A stretch of DNA of 64,000 nucleotides from Dipylidium caninum. Taxonomy: Eukaryota > Platyhelminthes > Cestoda > Cyclophyllidea > Dipylidiidae. The notes under the pieces were generated by a model. It saw only the letters and a list, made by a program, of their open reading frames with translations, was not told where the DNA came from and ran no database searches. The stretch is from assembly GCA_017562135.1 (NCBI GenBank), contig QEYB01000461.1, positions 62,001 through 126,000 on the forward strand, in the 5' to 3' direction. A program made the position numbers and the translations under genes. Within the stretch, counting starts at the first letter, position 1; each line of letters begins with the position of its first letter. This document shows positions 12,301-24,730 of the stretch, one piece after another.

Positions 12301-14893
12301 GTCCACGTTCGGCCTTTCAGAACAAAGAAGAATGCATCTGCTGGTGAAATGTGAGTTATTTTTCGTTTTGATTTCCTCAGCTTCCTGTGTGGCACTTTTA
12401 ACATGCTGAATGCTATCACCTTGCTCTCAGCTCATGTTATTTTGCAACCTTGTTTAAGTTCTGATTATGATATGTGTAAGTAGATACGAAGGGGGAATTG
12501 TGAAAATATCACTTCAGCATTCTACTCATACTCTATTCTACTCTTTAATGTGGATGGACTGCAGTTTGAAAGTGTTTCGACAGCGATTTGTTCGAATTAT
12601 TAATTTGCTGAGCTTCAGGATTGCCCATCCATAACGGTCCAGTCCACCAAAATCATCTTGATTCCTAAGGTCTATTCGAAAATTGGAAATAGATGAGGGC
12701 AGAGTATCTATAGGTGGTATGTCCCTCGCTGTTTGAAACTTAACCGTTTTCAGAAAAGAAGACAAAGCAGGCTGCAAGAGAAATGACGGGAGTAGTGAAG
12801 ACCATAAAGTGATAACATCGCGCGTATTCGTGGGTAATCTAAAGCAACCGACAAAGCAAGAGGATTTGAACAAATATTTCTCTCGCTTTGGCCCTGTCTT
12901 GAAAGTTCATGTGATTGAAAAGCGAGGAATAGCCTTCGTGGACATGGCCAACGCACATGATGTCAGGGCTATTTTCGATGCGAGTCCCCACGAACTAGAC
13001 GGAACGCCTATTCTCGTCAAACCGGCATATTCGAAGGAGTCTAAGTGCGTGCCGTTAATAGTGATCTCTGCAAAACATCTCAAATGGATTATTTTTTGTC
13101 TATTTTCGGGGGAGATACGGTTTCTCCTAGTGGCATTCCGCCTGGTACTGATCGGCAAGACATTTTAAAGTACTTCAGTACTTTTGGAGGAATTATTAGC
13201 CTTAATTGGGATCAAATACGGACAAATTTTACATTACTTTCGCTACTGAAGAGGCACTGCTCAATGCTAAAGCAGCTGAACGCCGACAGTTTAGTTGGGT
13301 CAAGCTTTGTGTTAGACCATCGGATAAATCAGAATCCAGGTTTGAGAATTGATGAGCTTATTTCTAAACCATCTAATCTCGAGATCCTGTCCCGTTTCAT
13401 CCACGTGTTGATCGAATTGAAGCCTAAGAAGAATACTTTTCCATTTAATGGTGCCGTTAATCTCGACCGATGGTTTCTCACTCATCCATCTTACTTTCTG
13501 GGAATTATCGCTTGATTCTAGGCTTGTGCACTGTCTGAGGATCAAATGGTAGTTGTAAATGATAAGGCTATTATCGTTGAATTGAAATTCGTATTAGTAT
13601 GCTAAATGATGTTAAGTAAAGATATCTCTATAGTCAAGTTAAATTTAGTACTTGCTCAAGCTTACTAAGAAGTTGCGATTATCTCTTCATGGGATTGATT
13701 AGAATAAGTGAGGCTGTTCTTGTAAATAGTAACCGAGTTTTAATTTATTTTACAGCTTAAAAGAACAAGAAAAGCGTGTTCTTTACGTCGGCGACCTCTC
13801 TGAAGAAACGACAAAAGCGGACCTTACTGCATACTTTTCCCAATTCGGGAGAGTTCTTAAAGCAGCTGTCGTAGACAATCCATCTCACTTTGGTTTTGTA
13901 ACTATGTCCTCTTTGCTGGAGGCTGAACGAGCAATCACCTCGGAGAATCACTGCATCGGTGGTACCTACGTGACAGTTAGAACTGCCTTTGGAAAGAGCG
14001 AGGCGTTACGTTTCAGAAGCAGTCTCAGGTTAGTATACACAAACTGAATTTCTTCATTCGACTAGATGCCTTGATCAGGTAGTCGCCTTTACCCGTCTCT
14101 GCGGGCGATCATTGTCAAGTTTTTTCTTCGTTAAGACAGTTGAAATTGATCTTCACTGGTAGATTGGATGACTGGGTGTGTCAGAGTGGGGCGGCATGGT
14201 TCTCCGAGTGTTGTTAAAGTCAATTTTTGGTTCACGATTGTATACGATTATAATGGATTAGAATAGAACCTGAGAATGAATTCATTTGTCTAGTAATCAA
14301 CAGGAATCGGCCCAGAATGACGTTTACGGAATGAAATGGTTAATCTAGCTTCCGTATCGCGAGATGATCCGATTTAGATGTTGTTGCTTACCGTCAAGCA
14401 ACACAATAAATAATGCACCACTTTACGCTTCTTTTCATGTCAAAGGTGACAGAGAGCCTCTTATTTCGCCATGCTTTTAAAAAACATTAAATTGCAACCC
14501 ACAGGTGGAATTGATTGACACACTTCGGCAATTATGTGACTAGTGTTTTATTTTTTTCCACTGCACGACATTGATAGATCGTTCAGGAGAGGAAAAAGAA
14601 TGTAAAGGAAGTATACTGCTAGGGTATACTGTGACCTCGTGGGGACAAGAAAGCAGATATCACAGTTTTCCTCATCTCTTATTGAAGTCGTTGATTTAGA
14701 ATGCGCACAGCACAGTGGAACTAATTTCGCGGTCAGTGACAGTAGTTCAGGTCACCCTTCTTCTTTTCGTAGGAAGTTAGTATATATGACATTTGATGCC
14801 CAGTTCTTGTCCCGATGGTTTGTTCTTTGCACCACTCATTGTGATGGAGAGGTTTTGGACTCACGGAATACCCGAATGGTTCCCTTTAGGTGA
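9396..14893 (+). CDS. RING finger / coiled-coil / multi-RRM protein (10 exons, two frame breaks)
   Basis: Proposed exons: 9396-9442, 9952-10279, 10795-11119, 11201-11332, 11834-11925, 12030-12350, 12754-13044, 13131-13339, 13756-14028 and 14773-14893, about 712 residues. Exon 1 starts MDSVPDYLLCGICTK and splices in phase into LLTDPFKLPCGHTFC, giving a TRIM-type RING (CxxC, then CGHTFC, ending CVHC). The loop after HTFC is one residue longer than usual (CLRPC). A CRNHNK stretch may be a B-box remnant. Exons 3-5 encode a long coiled coil. Exons 6-10 encode RRMs: RRM1 (LFVGGL, GWGSVTF), RRM2 (VFVGNL, RGIAFVDM), RRM3 (incomplete start, FYITFA), RRM4 (LYVGDL, HFGFVTM) and a C-terminal half RRM (LVYMTFD). 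A ubiquitin ligase that binds RNA is the natural inference. The frame must shift +1 near 11008 and -1 near 13230. This could reflect recoding, sequence errors or a decaying gene. All splice junctions keep phase. Confidence 0.7.
11005..11011 (+). other. Frame break with antizyme-like +1 context (GCA TGA T)
   Basis: The coiled-coil frame ends at TGA (11008-11010) just after AEKQSA. The +1 frame resumes at once with GAT CTT GAT, encoding DLDSFSSERLETL, and then keeps phase with every downstream exon up to RRM3. A sense codon followed by TGA T is the layout of the antizyme +1 site. A one-base assembly error or a real indel is the simpler explanation. An undetected short intron would also work. 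Confidence 0.4.
13224..13230 (+). other. Frame break on a slippery heptamer A AAT TTT (-1)
   Basis: Upstream, RRM3 reads DILKYFSTFGG in one frame. Downstream, FYITFATEEALLNAKAAER and the rest of RRM3 are in the -1 frame, which then splices in phase to RRM4. The switch falls on AAATTTT read as A AAT TTT, which fits the X XXY YYZ rule for -1 ribosomal slippage. I did not identify a stimulatory pseudoknot. A single missing base would look identical. Confidence 0.45.
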
Positions 14894-16583
14894 GTGTTTT
14901 GGGCACTTAGGCTTAATATCCGAGGCTTGAACCCCTGTCCCACTCACTAGGCTTACAATGCGCCTCCTGTCTCGAATTTGACGTTGGGGCAACCAATCAT
15001 AGTAATCATGGGACTTTTCTTGGAACGAAACTGTATTAAACAAATTGACGGTCCGAGCTCCAAATAAGACTCTAATACCAGTCGAGTACTCAACTCCCAT
15101 GACGTCAATTCACTGTCCCATCTGTTAACGCATTAACTTTATCGATTATTTCCTACCACATGCACTTCTAGCTGCTATTCCAGTAAATTTGTATCTACTT
15201 AATCAATTGCATCATGAGGTTACATCCACAGCAGAGCTTAAGGTTAATTTGTACTTAGTCATCGAGATGCGTCATCGCGCACCGTCTATTGTGCGGTGAT
15301 TCATCCGAATGGGGAAGTGTATTTCGGACTGAGAGAGCCAAGTTTCAGAGGTTTGATGACGCAGGAAAGGTGGATGTCCCCCATGCATGTTGTTACTTTT
15401 GAGCATCTGCTGGCTATAATTAAAACCATATCCAAGACTTCAGTCTAAATTAAGTCGTTGAATCCCTTTATTCACTTTGGATAGGGCATCCGCAGTCGTT
15501 AAGACGTTTTGCAAAAATAATCGTATTTTGGTAGTTTCAACGCTAAGTACGACTTCTGTTCACTTACTCTCCACCTCCAAGTTCCCACCCTAACTTTTTT
15601 TTAAATTATGCTATGGAAATGCCATCTCGGAACATTATTTGAGCTAATGAGGATGCGCTTCAATGTGGTAATCGAAGCATGCCTTGCCTCGACACGGACT
15701 TGTATCTGAAGATTTAATGGAATCAAGGATATACGAAAGACGATTTGCCTGTATTTAAATTATTTAGGCTCTTAAACCCATCCCTTGATGAACAATTATC
15801 ATTTACGTTTATTTGATCAAGTTCTTTGTTATTTACTAGGAAAAAAAACTGCAACCGCAGAGGCCTCTCTTCAGCTAAACTGGACCGTGTCGCTCAATAA
15901 TCCCTGTATAAGGATTACTACGCTGGACGATAGAAAATTTTATGATGCATTCTATTTGCAATGAATCGTGTATTTTTCAAGAAACACCCGTGGTTTAATG
16001 AAAACTATGAGCACTTCCTCCGTCACAATTCAATATCTTCGAGAGAGCGTGGCATGTGACCATGGAAGAGAGAATATTTACGTACCTACTGCACTATCAA
16101 TTGTATTTAAAAACAAAGCTCAAAATTTGATAGCAAGGGTCACGCCCTGTTGATGTTGTGCTCAGCATTCATTATTCGAAATCATTTCCACGAAAGTGGC
16201 AAGGGCAGCAGGCGGGTGGGGGCATACGGTTAACGGAAAATGGGCGGTTCTGGGGTTGAAGGGGCATTACGGAGGTGAGGAGGGCGTTTGCTGGCAAAAG
16301 ATCAATGCAGCCACACACATACTAATTACGCTAGCCTTCTTGCAACTAAAAAGTACCATGATTTAGATTAGGGTGTACAGATTCACCGAAATAATGCGTG
16401 TGGTCCACTCTGGTAGGGACATTTGAAATTATTTCAAAAGAATATACAAACTCTGATAAGCGCTGGGGAGAATATAACCGGAAATGACGGTCATAAATTA
16501 TAAATGATGTTATATGTTTGCTGACGATGATCCAAACAAATAAAGTGACGAATCGCTCGTTTCTGTATATTGCGGCGGTTTTG
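14894..16583. other. Spacer between the RING-RRM gene and CSTF1
   Basis: No coding exon is supported. A minus-strand open frame at 15100-14861 has no recognisable domain. Near 14920-14940 the minus strand shows a B-box-like string (GGGTTCAAGCC), hinting at a tRNA-derived SINE, but I could not find a convincing A box. Confidence 0.35.
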
Positions 16584-16588
16584 ATTGG
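16584..16588. promoter_or_regulatory. Inverted CCAAT box (ATTGG) upstream of CSTF1
   Basis: ATTGG lies 48 bases before the CSTF1 start codon, a usual position for an NF-Y site in an animal housekeeping promoter. The call rests on motif and position only. Confidence 0.3.
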
Positions 16589-16635
16589 TTAAACAAGTTA
16601 CAATTCAGCCCACTGAAATATTGCTCGTGCTGTAG

Positions 16636-19600
16636 ATGTCTCTCCGAGAACGTGATCTGCTTTATCGGCTTATTATCAGGTTATTTTAACCTTCCATTCG
16701 ACTCAGTTTCTTAGTCAACTCTTTCATGATGGGTATCAGGCGATTGCAATAAATCTCATGAATGAGGTTAGTCCGTCTTCATCGTGTGGCCCGTCTGCGC
16801 GTCTGCTGAAATTGGTGAAGCTCGGAATTTCCATCGCGGACGGTACTTATTCATCCTTTATTACATTTTTTCCTCATTATTTCCTGTTTGTACCGCATTC
16901 GCTGGCTTGGCAACTGCAACCTTCTTGGGAAAAGTTCTCACAAATATTTTCTTCATTTATTGTTTAATGAAAATATACACCTGGATTTCTGCTTTCGCGT
17001 TAGACGAACAGGATCGATCCGTTGCATTTGAAGGAGATAATATTGCTCCGGGCACTGGTATTGATCTTGAAATCGAGAGTGAAAGTGAGGTTATTTCACA
17101 TTTAATTACTCCTCAAAAAAAATTTTGGACTCATTCATGTTTCTTCAGGCTCAACTATGGCTCCTGAGGCTGCACTTTATGAAACATGCTACGTCACTGC
17201 ACACAAAGCCGCTTGTAGGGCGGCTGCTTTTAACAGTACAGGTCCTGCGGTTATTCCCCTATCTTTGTTTGTCTCTTGCTCATATGATAGATTTTCACTC
17301 TGCCTATTCTTTACTAACAGGTCAACTCATTGCCACTGGTTCGCATGACTCCTCTATTAAGGTAATAAACTATCAGGGTAAATAGGTTCTCTCATGTCTG
17401 TTACCTTACTGATGAGGCTCAATATTCAGATACTGGATGTTGAAAGAATGCTGGCAAAGGGTATTTCTGGTCCTGAACATGCGGCTCAAGAAACGCCACA
17501 GCAGCAAATGGAAGCCCATCCGGTCATTCGAACTCTTTATGACCATACCGCAGTGAGATATTCCTCTTACACTCTGCCTTTACTCATTATATTTATAATT
17601 CCTCTTTTATTCTACAATTTTTGTAACTTATATCATAAGAGAGAACAAGTCATATTTGGCTCATAACTAATATAATTTGCTGTCATATTGATGATAACCG
17701 TGAGGTATATTTACGAATCGACTAATGGATACTTTCGCTCGTCGGGTTTCGTGTAACGATGCTTGGAAAATTGGTCAAGCCAATAAGTATTTTTATAACT
17801 ATCTAACTTTCTTCTTGTCTATTAAATGCAGGCTCGTTTTAACAATTGACATGTTTTCAGCTACTTTTTTACGGTTCTCCACATTTATTGGACACATTTA
17901 AATCGGAATTGATTTTTAAAAAATTCGTCTATTCTCTACAAGGAATTCCCCATACATCTGACTGCAAGTAGTTATTAATTATTCTTACAACTTCATCTGT
18001 TTTCCACACTGCCTGTAGTGTTAGTGCATGAAAGTGTATGTTATATTACTTTTAGTGTAATTCAATTCTTGTCGTTTTGGTTGGGTACATTAGTAGCTTG
18101 TTATCTGGTTTTAAAGCCGACGTAGTCTAATCTTCGATGGAATCGAATTTGAGCGACTGCCTCCAGTGAGAACCTTTGTGTAAAGTCACTTTCTCATATG
18201 TGTATCCATCCCGAATTTGAAAGTTTTTATGCTGTAGGAGAGTTTTGTCTTTTTCTGATTTGGAACTTTTGCTACCTATCATATTTGGTTTCAAACCCTT
18301 TAATTTTCAATACTCTTTCATTATGAGATGAAGGGCGTAAGTTAAGGTTAGGTTGTTCTTTAAAATTGATATTTTTTGAAGCATACACCAGTTCAACCAT
18401 CCATAGAATCATCTTACCAGGTGTAGTTACAGGAGGTCCACTTAGCTATCAAAGCATCGTTTTTTCATTATAGTTAGTCTGTTTTTCCGCTTGTATAGGA
18501 AGTCACTTGTGTGGATTTTCATCCAGACGCGTCGCAACAGATTTTGGTCAGCGGGAGCAAGGATTATACAATAAAATTCTTTGACTTCTCCAATCCCTCC
18601 GTGAAGAAAGCGCAGCGAAGCATTCCGGAGGCGTCGCCCATTAAAACCCTTCACTTTCATCCCTCCGGCCATTACCTCCTCGTCGGCACCCATCATAAAA
18701 CTCGTATGATTTTCTTCTAGTCTACTTATCTATCTAGATTAATATTCATCCATCTAAGTAAATGCACTTGAACGTATGCAAGGGACTTGAACTTTAGCCA
18801 AATGGTGGCGCGGATTTTATCTCAATAAATTAATGTAGCGTTGGTGTTATTTGTTTGCAGTTCGCATCTATAATGTTAACACTTGTCAGTGCTTCGTCTC
18901 CGCGGTGCCCGAGGATCAACACAACGGGGCAGTAACAATGGCAAGATGGGCACCTAACGCCAATTATTTTGTCACTTCCTCAGTTGACGGCAGCTTCAAG
19001 GTATGGGATGGCGTCTCTGGACGCTGTGTATCCACATTCGAGGGGGCACACGATGGTCTCCCCGTCTGCTCGGCTGTCTTCTCGCGCAACTCGAAAGTGG
19101 GTCATAATTTTGTCATCATTCCGCTTATTTGGCAAAAGAGTTGATGCGTTGTTATTTCTACTTTTGGTGGTTTCAAAAGCATCTAATTACAATATCGCAT
19201 CGTCTGGTAATTGACAGTTTGATTAGTGAGAAAATTGTTTCAATTCTTAGCCGAAAGAGACTACTCCTGCCAATAAAATCTGTAGATCACTGCCTATATC
19301 GGTTTTGTATAACTACTTTGCGAAACGTTTCCATTTCTCCGCCACTTTTACCTGATAACATCAGGGCTTTTGGGTTCTATCCATTGGGCCTACGTGTTTT
19401 TCGTTTTCGTTTCCCACTGTTAATTTTCCCGCGCATTTTTCTTGAATTTTTTTGGTAACGTAGTTTTTTCAATTGCCTCTTCGGGTTGCCTACATTTGAC
19501 GCATCACTGAAAACGTCTTCTAATGTGTCTCAATTATCTACAAGCGACAGAATTTCCCGATCGCTCATGGTGATGGTCTAGTTAGAGGGCGTTAATTTTA

Positions 19601-20947
19601 TTCTTATATGTTATTTTTTACTATTCCTTTCCTAATCTATGGGAAGCAAATGACTTAGAAAGAAAAATTGCCTGCGTGACATAGTGGTAGTATTTTATTT
19701 CTTCTGCCTGAGTGGTATATAAAGCACCCAGTAACTCCGAGATGTTAACGCAATCAGTGGATTATTTGCGTAACTGAAATGCATTCTAATTTTCCTTCGC
19801 TGTTCCCTCTATTCGTTCTTTTACTTTGTTTATTCGTAGTCCAATTATGAGACAGGGTTGAACAGGAAAAGACCTCCATGCCATGGATGAGCGAGTGATA
19901 ACGGAGTTCATAGAAGCCCGTTTACTTAGCATGTTTTATAATTTTGTTACCATACCGAGCAGTTTCAATGAATAGACGATGTACGGGATTGTGAAAGTTC
20001 ATTTTAAGGAATAACCACTGGTCACGCGTCATCTTTTTTATTTCCTTCCCAAGTATGTACTAACTTCGGGGAAGGACAGTGTTGTTAAGCTGTGGGAGCT
20101 CTCAACTAGTCGCTGTCTTATCAGTTATACCGGTGCTGGCTCTTTGGGATTGCACACACACCGTTCCAACGCCGTTTTCAATCACACCGAGGACTACGGT
20201 ATGTGAAGACCCTCTTCCTTCTCTTCTCACATGTTTCATCGCCGTGTTACTCTTCCACTGTCGAGAAGCTCAATTCTTTCCATCACAAGACAAAGAGAAT
20301 GCACTTTTCAATGTAGAGGTCAACTCATTTATTTCGGGAGGGTTTCTTCATCACCTTATTAACACACGCAAATAATTGACTGCGGCCTTTTCTTTCACGC
20401 ATCTTCGTCCCATAATTGGTATTACTTTAATCCATGTTTTCAATGTAGCTTTTCGGATTATTATTTGGTTGCCTTATCGTAGAAGAGGATATGTTTATCA
20501 AGAATTTTCGTGCTTATTTTCGTAATTTTTAGTTCTCTTTCCGGATGAGGTGACCAAAAGCCTATGCTGTTGGGATTCACGCAATGCTGATCGTCAACGT
20601 CTGTTGCCACTTAGTAAGTAGCATTTTTGTCCTAAAATCGGAGGCTGAGGGATCTAACGACGGTGGTTTAGACTTCTATTTACACCAAAAAATTTACGTG
20701 CCTCACACGGACGTAAATGTTCGGGTGACTCCTGGGTTCTACAAGATTGGGACCACGCGCGTGCGTGTTCCCTGCGACTCGGTTGATCCGCTACGAGGCG
20801 GAGGGTTAACTTGTTGATTCACTTCTTTTTCTAGGTCATAATGGGCCAATCCGGTGTTTTGTACATTCCCCCACAACGGCAGCCTTCCTGTCCTGCAGTG
20901 ATGATAACCGCGCGCGATTCTGGTACAAACGACCCATCTCCGATTAG
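16636..20947 (+). CDS. CSTF1: Cleavage stimulation factor subunit 1 (CstF-50), complete
   Basis: CstF-50 is the WD40 subunit of the CstF complex, which binds the GU-rich element downstream of poly(A) sites and drives pre-mRNA 3' cleavage in the nucleus. Eleven exons keep phase throughout: 16636-16679, 16715-16842, 17004-17084, 17149-17241, 17321-17361, 17430-17552, 18499-18703, 18861-19096, 20054-20198, 20533-20613 and 20835-20947. They give 429 residues (human is 431). The N-terminal dimerisation domain reads [20 protein letters not shown]. Next come the conserved APGTGIDLE and the seven-blade WD40 propeller with [73 protein letters not shown] and CCWDSR. It ends [12 protein letters not shown]. 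The first introns are very short, the later ones up to 957 bases. No lesions are seen. Confidence 0.97.
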
Positions 20948-23900
20948 CATTTATACACACATTATCCCTTTTATATCGGCAGTTGTAAACAAAAGGCATC
21001 GAAATTTCCGCTCTTTTTCCTAATTTTTCGGGCCCTACTTCGAAAACGAAGCGGATAAAACTAACGAAGGTGTGGCGGCTTGAAGTATGGGATTTTCGTC
21101 AACCATCTCGTTGCTGGAGTCGTCCAAACCTTGCCGGAATAGTTGGTTAATGCATCAAGAGACAGTGAGGGTGGGACGTGGTGAGGTGTGGGTTAATCCT
21201 AGTCTGTTGGAAACCTAACGACGTTGACTAGTAACACAGATATGGAAGGTGCTAGGATGTCGGAGTTTATGGGATTGAGGATTCATGCCCTTGCAGGAGG
21301 GAACGTAGCTTGCCCTTTCCTCCAATTGACGGTTTTGTTGTGTTGCGTGGTGCCGACCGTCTATCAGCTGATTGGCTGTTTGACTTTGCGGTGCCACGGC
21401 CAGTTGCTCGGAGGTCTTTGCACTTTAACTCGCAAAAACTGTCGTGACGTTTACATGTGGTTTTTCGTCAACTGACGAAGCCTCCAATGTCTGGGAAGTG
21501 TGGCATACAGAGACGAGTTAATCAGCCTCAAATGAATTTTATTTACTTTTTATCTTGATGCCTTTTTGACCCACACACGGAGATCAACTTGCATTGGCAG
21601 CAGTTCATTGTTGTGCGACTAACTCGCCGAAAAAAGTAGTTTTACAGAGGCCAGACGGAGGCGGAAGTGTCGTTGACATGGCCTGATTGGCTGTTGACTG
21701 GTCCGGAGCAATGAGCCAAAAGTTGTCATGTGGCCGACAGCCGACCGGTCAAACCTACTTTTTTGCAACTGAGCTTCTTCACACATTCTCTCAAAATACC
21801 ACGGAAGTTTGAGGGTACTACAAAAAAAGAAAATAATGCTGTCACACCGGTTGGAATTGGGTTCAGTTGGCGGATAAATGGGCGGGCAGCTCATGTTTGA
21901 TTGAATAAACTGCACGAGGTAACGTCAAATTACTTCGCGTTGAATTAAGTAATCTCCGGTTTTCGGTGTCAACATCACAATGTTTAGCAACTCTTGCATT
22001 AGTTCATTTATCAGTTAAGTAAATCGTCGTCAGTTTCCTTTGCCGACTCATTTGGGTCGATTTTAGTCTGGTCTTTGTCCACTGTCAACTGACATGAATA
22101 AATGGTAGACGCAGTCAAGACGCCGTCGTTGGAGCGCTCTGCCATTTAAGCTTACTATGGTCGGACGTGTGATCTGCTCCACTTTGACATGACTGCGTCA
22201 AGAGGTTGTCCCAACCACTCGTCAATCGGAGTTCATACGATGTAGGCGAATGGTCATTCGGTGCTCCCTACTCTGAACGTTTCTATAGCTTGGTTTTTGC
22301 TCGAAGCACAGAATGGAAGAATTAGCTTATTTCCTTTGAAAAACCGGGCAAAAGCACAATACACCAACAGGGTCAAATATTGAAGCAGTTTGGAAGTTAC
22401 AACCTGCCGCCGGTTGACCTAAAGCCTAGTAAAATGTGACCTCCTTCCCACGCATTTTTCTCCTCCTATGCGAACGAGTTGGAAACGCTCAAGACATCAG
22501 CTAATATTGTCAAATTGCTACTCCTTTTGACAGTAAATGGTGATATTGTTAGACAACCAGCCTCCGTTGAACGGGGCACCGCGTGCATGCTGGTGGATCA
22601 AGTCGTCATCCTCGGTTGGCAAAAGAGTGTTTTGCATGCAACCAAAAAGTCAGTAATCTACTCAAAACTGTTTCGTGGATTTTTGCGGGATAATGAACGA
22701 GGTGCATTCGAGGGGAGATCAGTCGTAAACTTCGTGAGCCATCTTCTGTTTCACTAGTGCATTACAAGATACTTCAAAGACACCCGACTCAAGAAGATGA
22801 CGTGTCTAAGGCGGTTCCCATCTCCACCCGAAGGGAATGCGTAAAAATCCTTAAAATAATTAAATGGAAGGGGTCAGGTTTCATGGTCAATCTCACAACG
22901 ACTTATGTGACGGTGAGGTTGTATGTAAAGACGAAAGAAGGCATGAATTGAAGCATTTCATTCCACCATTCGCTCTGTGATGTCCCGGGGATAAAATTCC
23001 CCTGCGAAGATACTACTCATAAGCCATGTGGGTAACTCGATCAATGTGAATTCATCAAACGACCTGTCGTTAGACGTCTGATTCTCACCCTTTTTTAATC
23101 CTTTATTCTACCCAGACCCGAGGGACACTTAAACATAACCATGAACATTTTTATAAACTCCCCTTCGTCCCCAAATAAATGAATGCGGCGCTACCGCTGG
23201 ATTAACGTAATGCCAGGCAGGAAGTGCCAATTCTGCATTCAGCAGGCTCTTCAAATCCAGACGCCTCGTGTACAACAGGCGAAGTGGTGAAAAGGTTAGT
23301 TGGAAGGGCAAAGTCCCCACTTAACTGCTCGATCGACCACCCCACCCGTCAGTACTTTTATTCAGTCCAGGGAGCGTGGGACAAGATCCGCCTCCTCACA
23401 CCAAAATTAAATTTATCGTAGAAATCAACGAAAAAAAGGCAGAAAAATTATAACTTATGACGACAAAGGGATATGTCTGTGAAGACAATGTTTTAAACAC
23501 ATAAAGGGCGTTATACCGCCTAGTCGGCGAAGCAACCGAAGGAGAATGTCGGTTATAGTGGAAAGGCGTCAGTGAACGCTTGGCGTCCGGATCATATCAT
23601 CGGTGCGTCCCGTCCCCGCCCGGCACTGACGTCTTCCATGCGTAGTGTTGAGCTACCTTCCACTCTAATTCAAGTCCTTCTTGGCTCTCTGGTCTCACTA
23701 ATGAAATCTCAAGAGCATTCGTGAGAACTCGAGAATTAAGGCATTTTCCTACTAAGGAAATCAGCTCATCCGCTGATTTCTTGATTCCTTTTTTTTTTTT
23801 GATTTCTTCGAGGAGTCTACGCGCCGAGTCCACGAGTTAACACTTTAATTGGTGTCCCCTGGAGAGAAGTGGGGAAAATCTTTGGTAATGCCTGCCTCGC

Positions 23901-24730
23901 CGCCTCGCGGTCGCATTCCGCCGGCCAGTAGGACATCCTCCTCGAGTTGGTGCGACTCAACCAAACAACCGAATTCGACTTGCTTAATGCAGGGAAATTT
24001 TCTTTCCCTTCAAATAATGAAAAGCCCTCGAGCTATAACTGCGTCCAAGGAGTCATAAATAAGCAAAATAGGAGACCAGGACACTTTTTGTGTCGATTTT
24101 ATAATGATGTCGCTGTATTTTTGTTACGAAGTTATACATTTCCTCCCTCCCTCCCTTCCATCCTCACCCAGTTTCGAAAAACAGTGAACAACATGAACTT
24201 GAACTGAGGTTAAATCGCGTTGCATGTTCTGGAGAGAACGAGAACGATGAGCGAGTTCGCATTCACCAAAAAAAAGAGCTTCAATCGGTCAGTCGTCCTT
24301 CACAACTTCAACTCAACTGGAACAATATAAATATCAACTCAAGGTGGCTTTTGACAGCGCCACGGAGGTCGGATCGAGGTGACGTCGGTGGAGCTTGGAT
24401 AGTCCATGGGTCCTCCAGGAGTTCGTCGTTAGTCGCTTCTTCCACTACTGCGCAGGTAAATAGGTGAGTTATTCGAGGATTCTGCGTTCTTTTCGTGCAT
24501 GTTCCGTCGATATGCGTTCAATGGCAGGCTCAATGTGCCCTTGATGATAATCGACGAAGACAGAAGAAAGTGTTCCCCAAAGCTTTGCGGCGCACTCACA
24601 CAACGATACCGACGGGTGTCGAGATGTGATGCGGCTCCTTCCACATTTAGTTGAGCAATAAAAAATTCTAGCTTTCACCAAGACGAATAAAAACGACTAA
24701 CGATGTCTGAGAAATGCCGCGCTATGAAAA
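20948..24730. other. Spacer after CSTF1, no gene recognised
   Basis: CSTF1 and HID1 end tail-to-tail around this spacer. It is less AT-rich than the rest of the window and has scattered short open frames on both strands (for example 22479-22757 plus, 21915-21619 minus), none with a recognisable domain or splice linkage. Old, unrecognised repeats probably contribute. Confidence 0.4.

Noticed and set aside
12538..13158. Minus-strand open frames across the RRM exons
   Set aside because: They are antisense shadows of the RRM-coding exons and have no splice or domain support.
14920..15060. Possible tRNA-derived SINE on the minus strand
   Set aside because: A B-box-like string is present, but no clear A box, tail or second copy was found in the window.
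16758..16967. Plus-strand open frame running through a CSTF1 intron
   Set aside because: Its first part is CSTF1 exon 2. The rest is read-through into the intron after the donor at 16843.
22479..22951. Two adjacent open frames in the CSTF1-HID1 spacer, considered as a transposase
   Set aside because: No transposase motif or catalytic residue pattern is recognisable in any frame.
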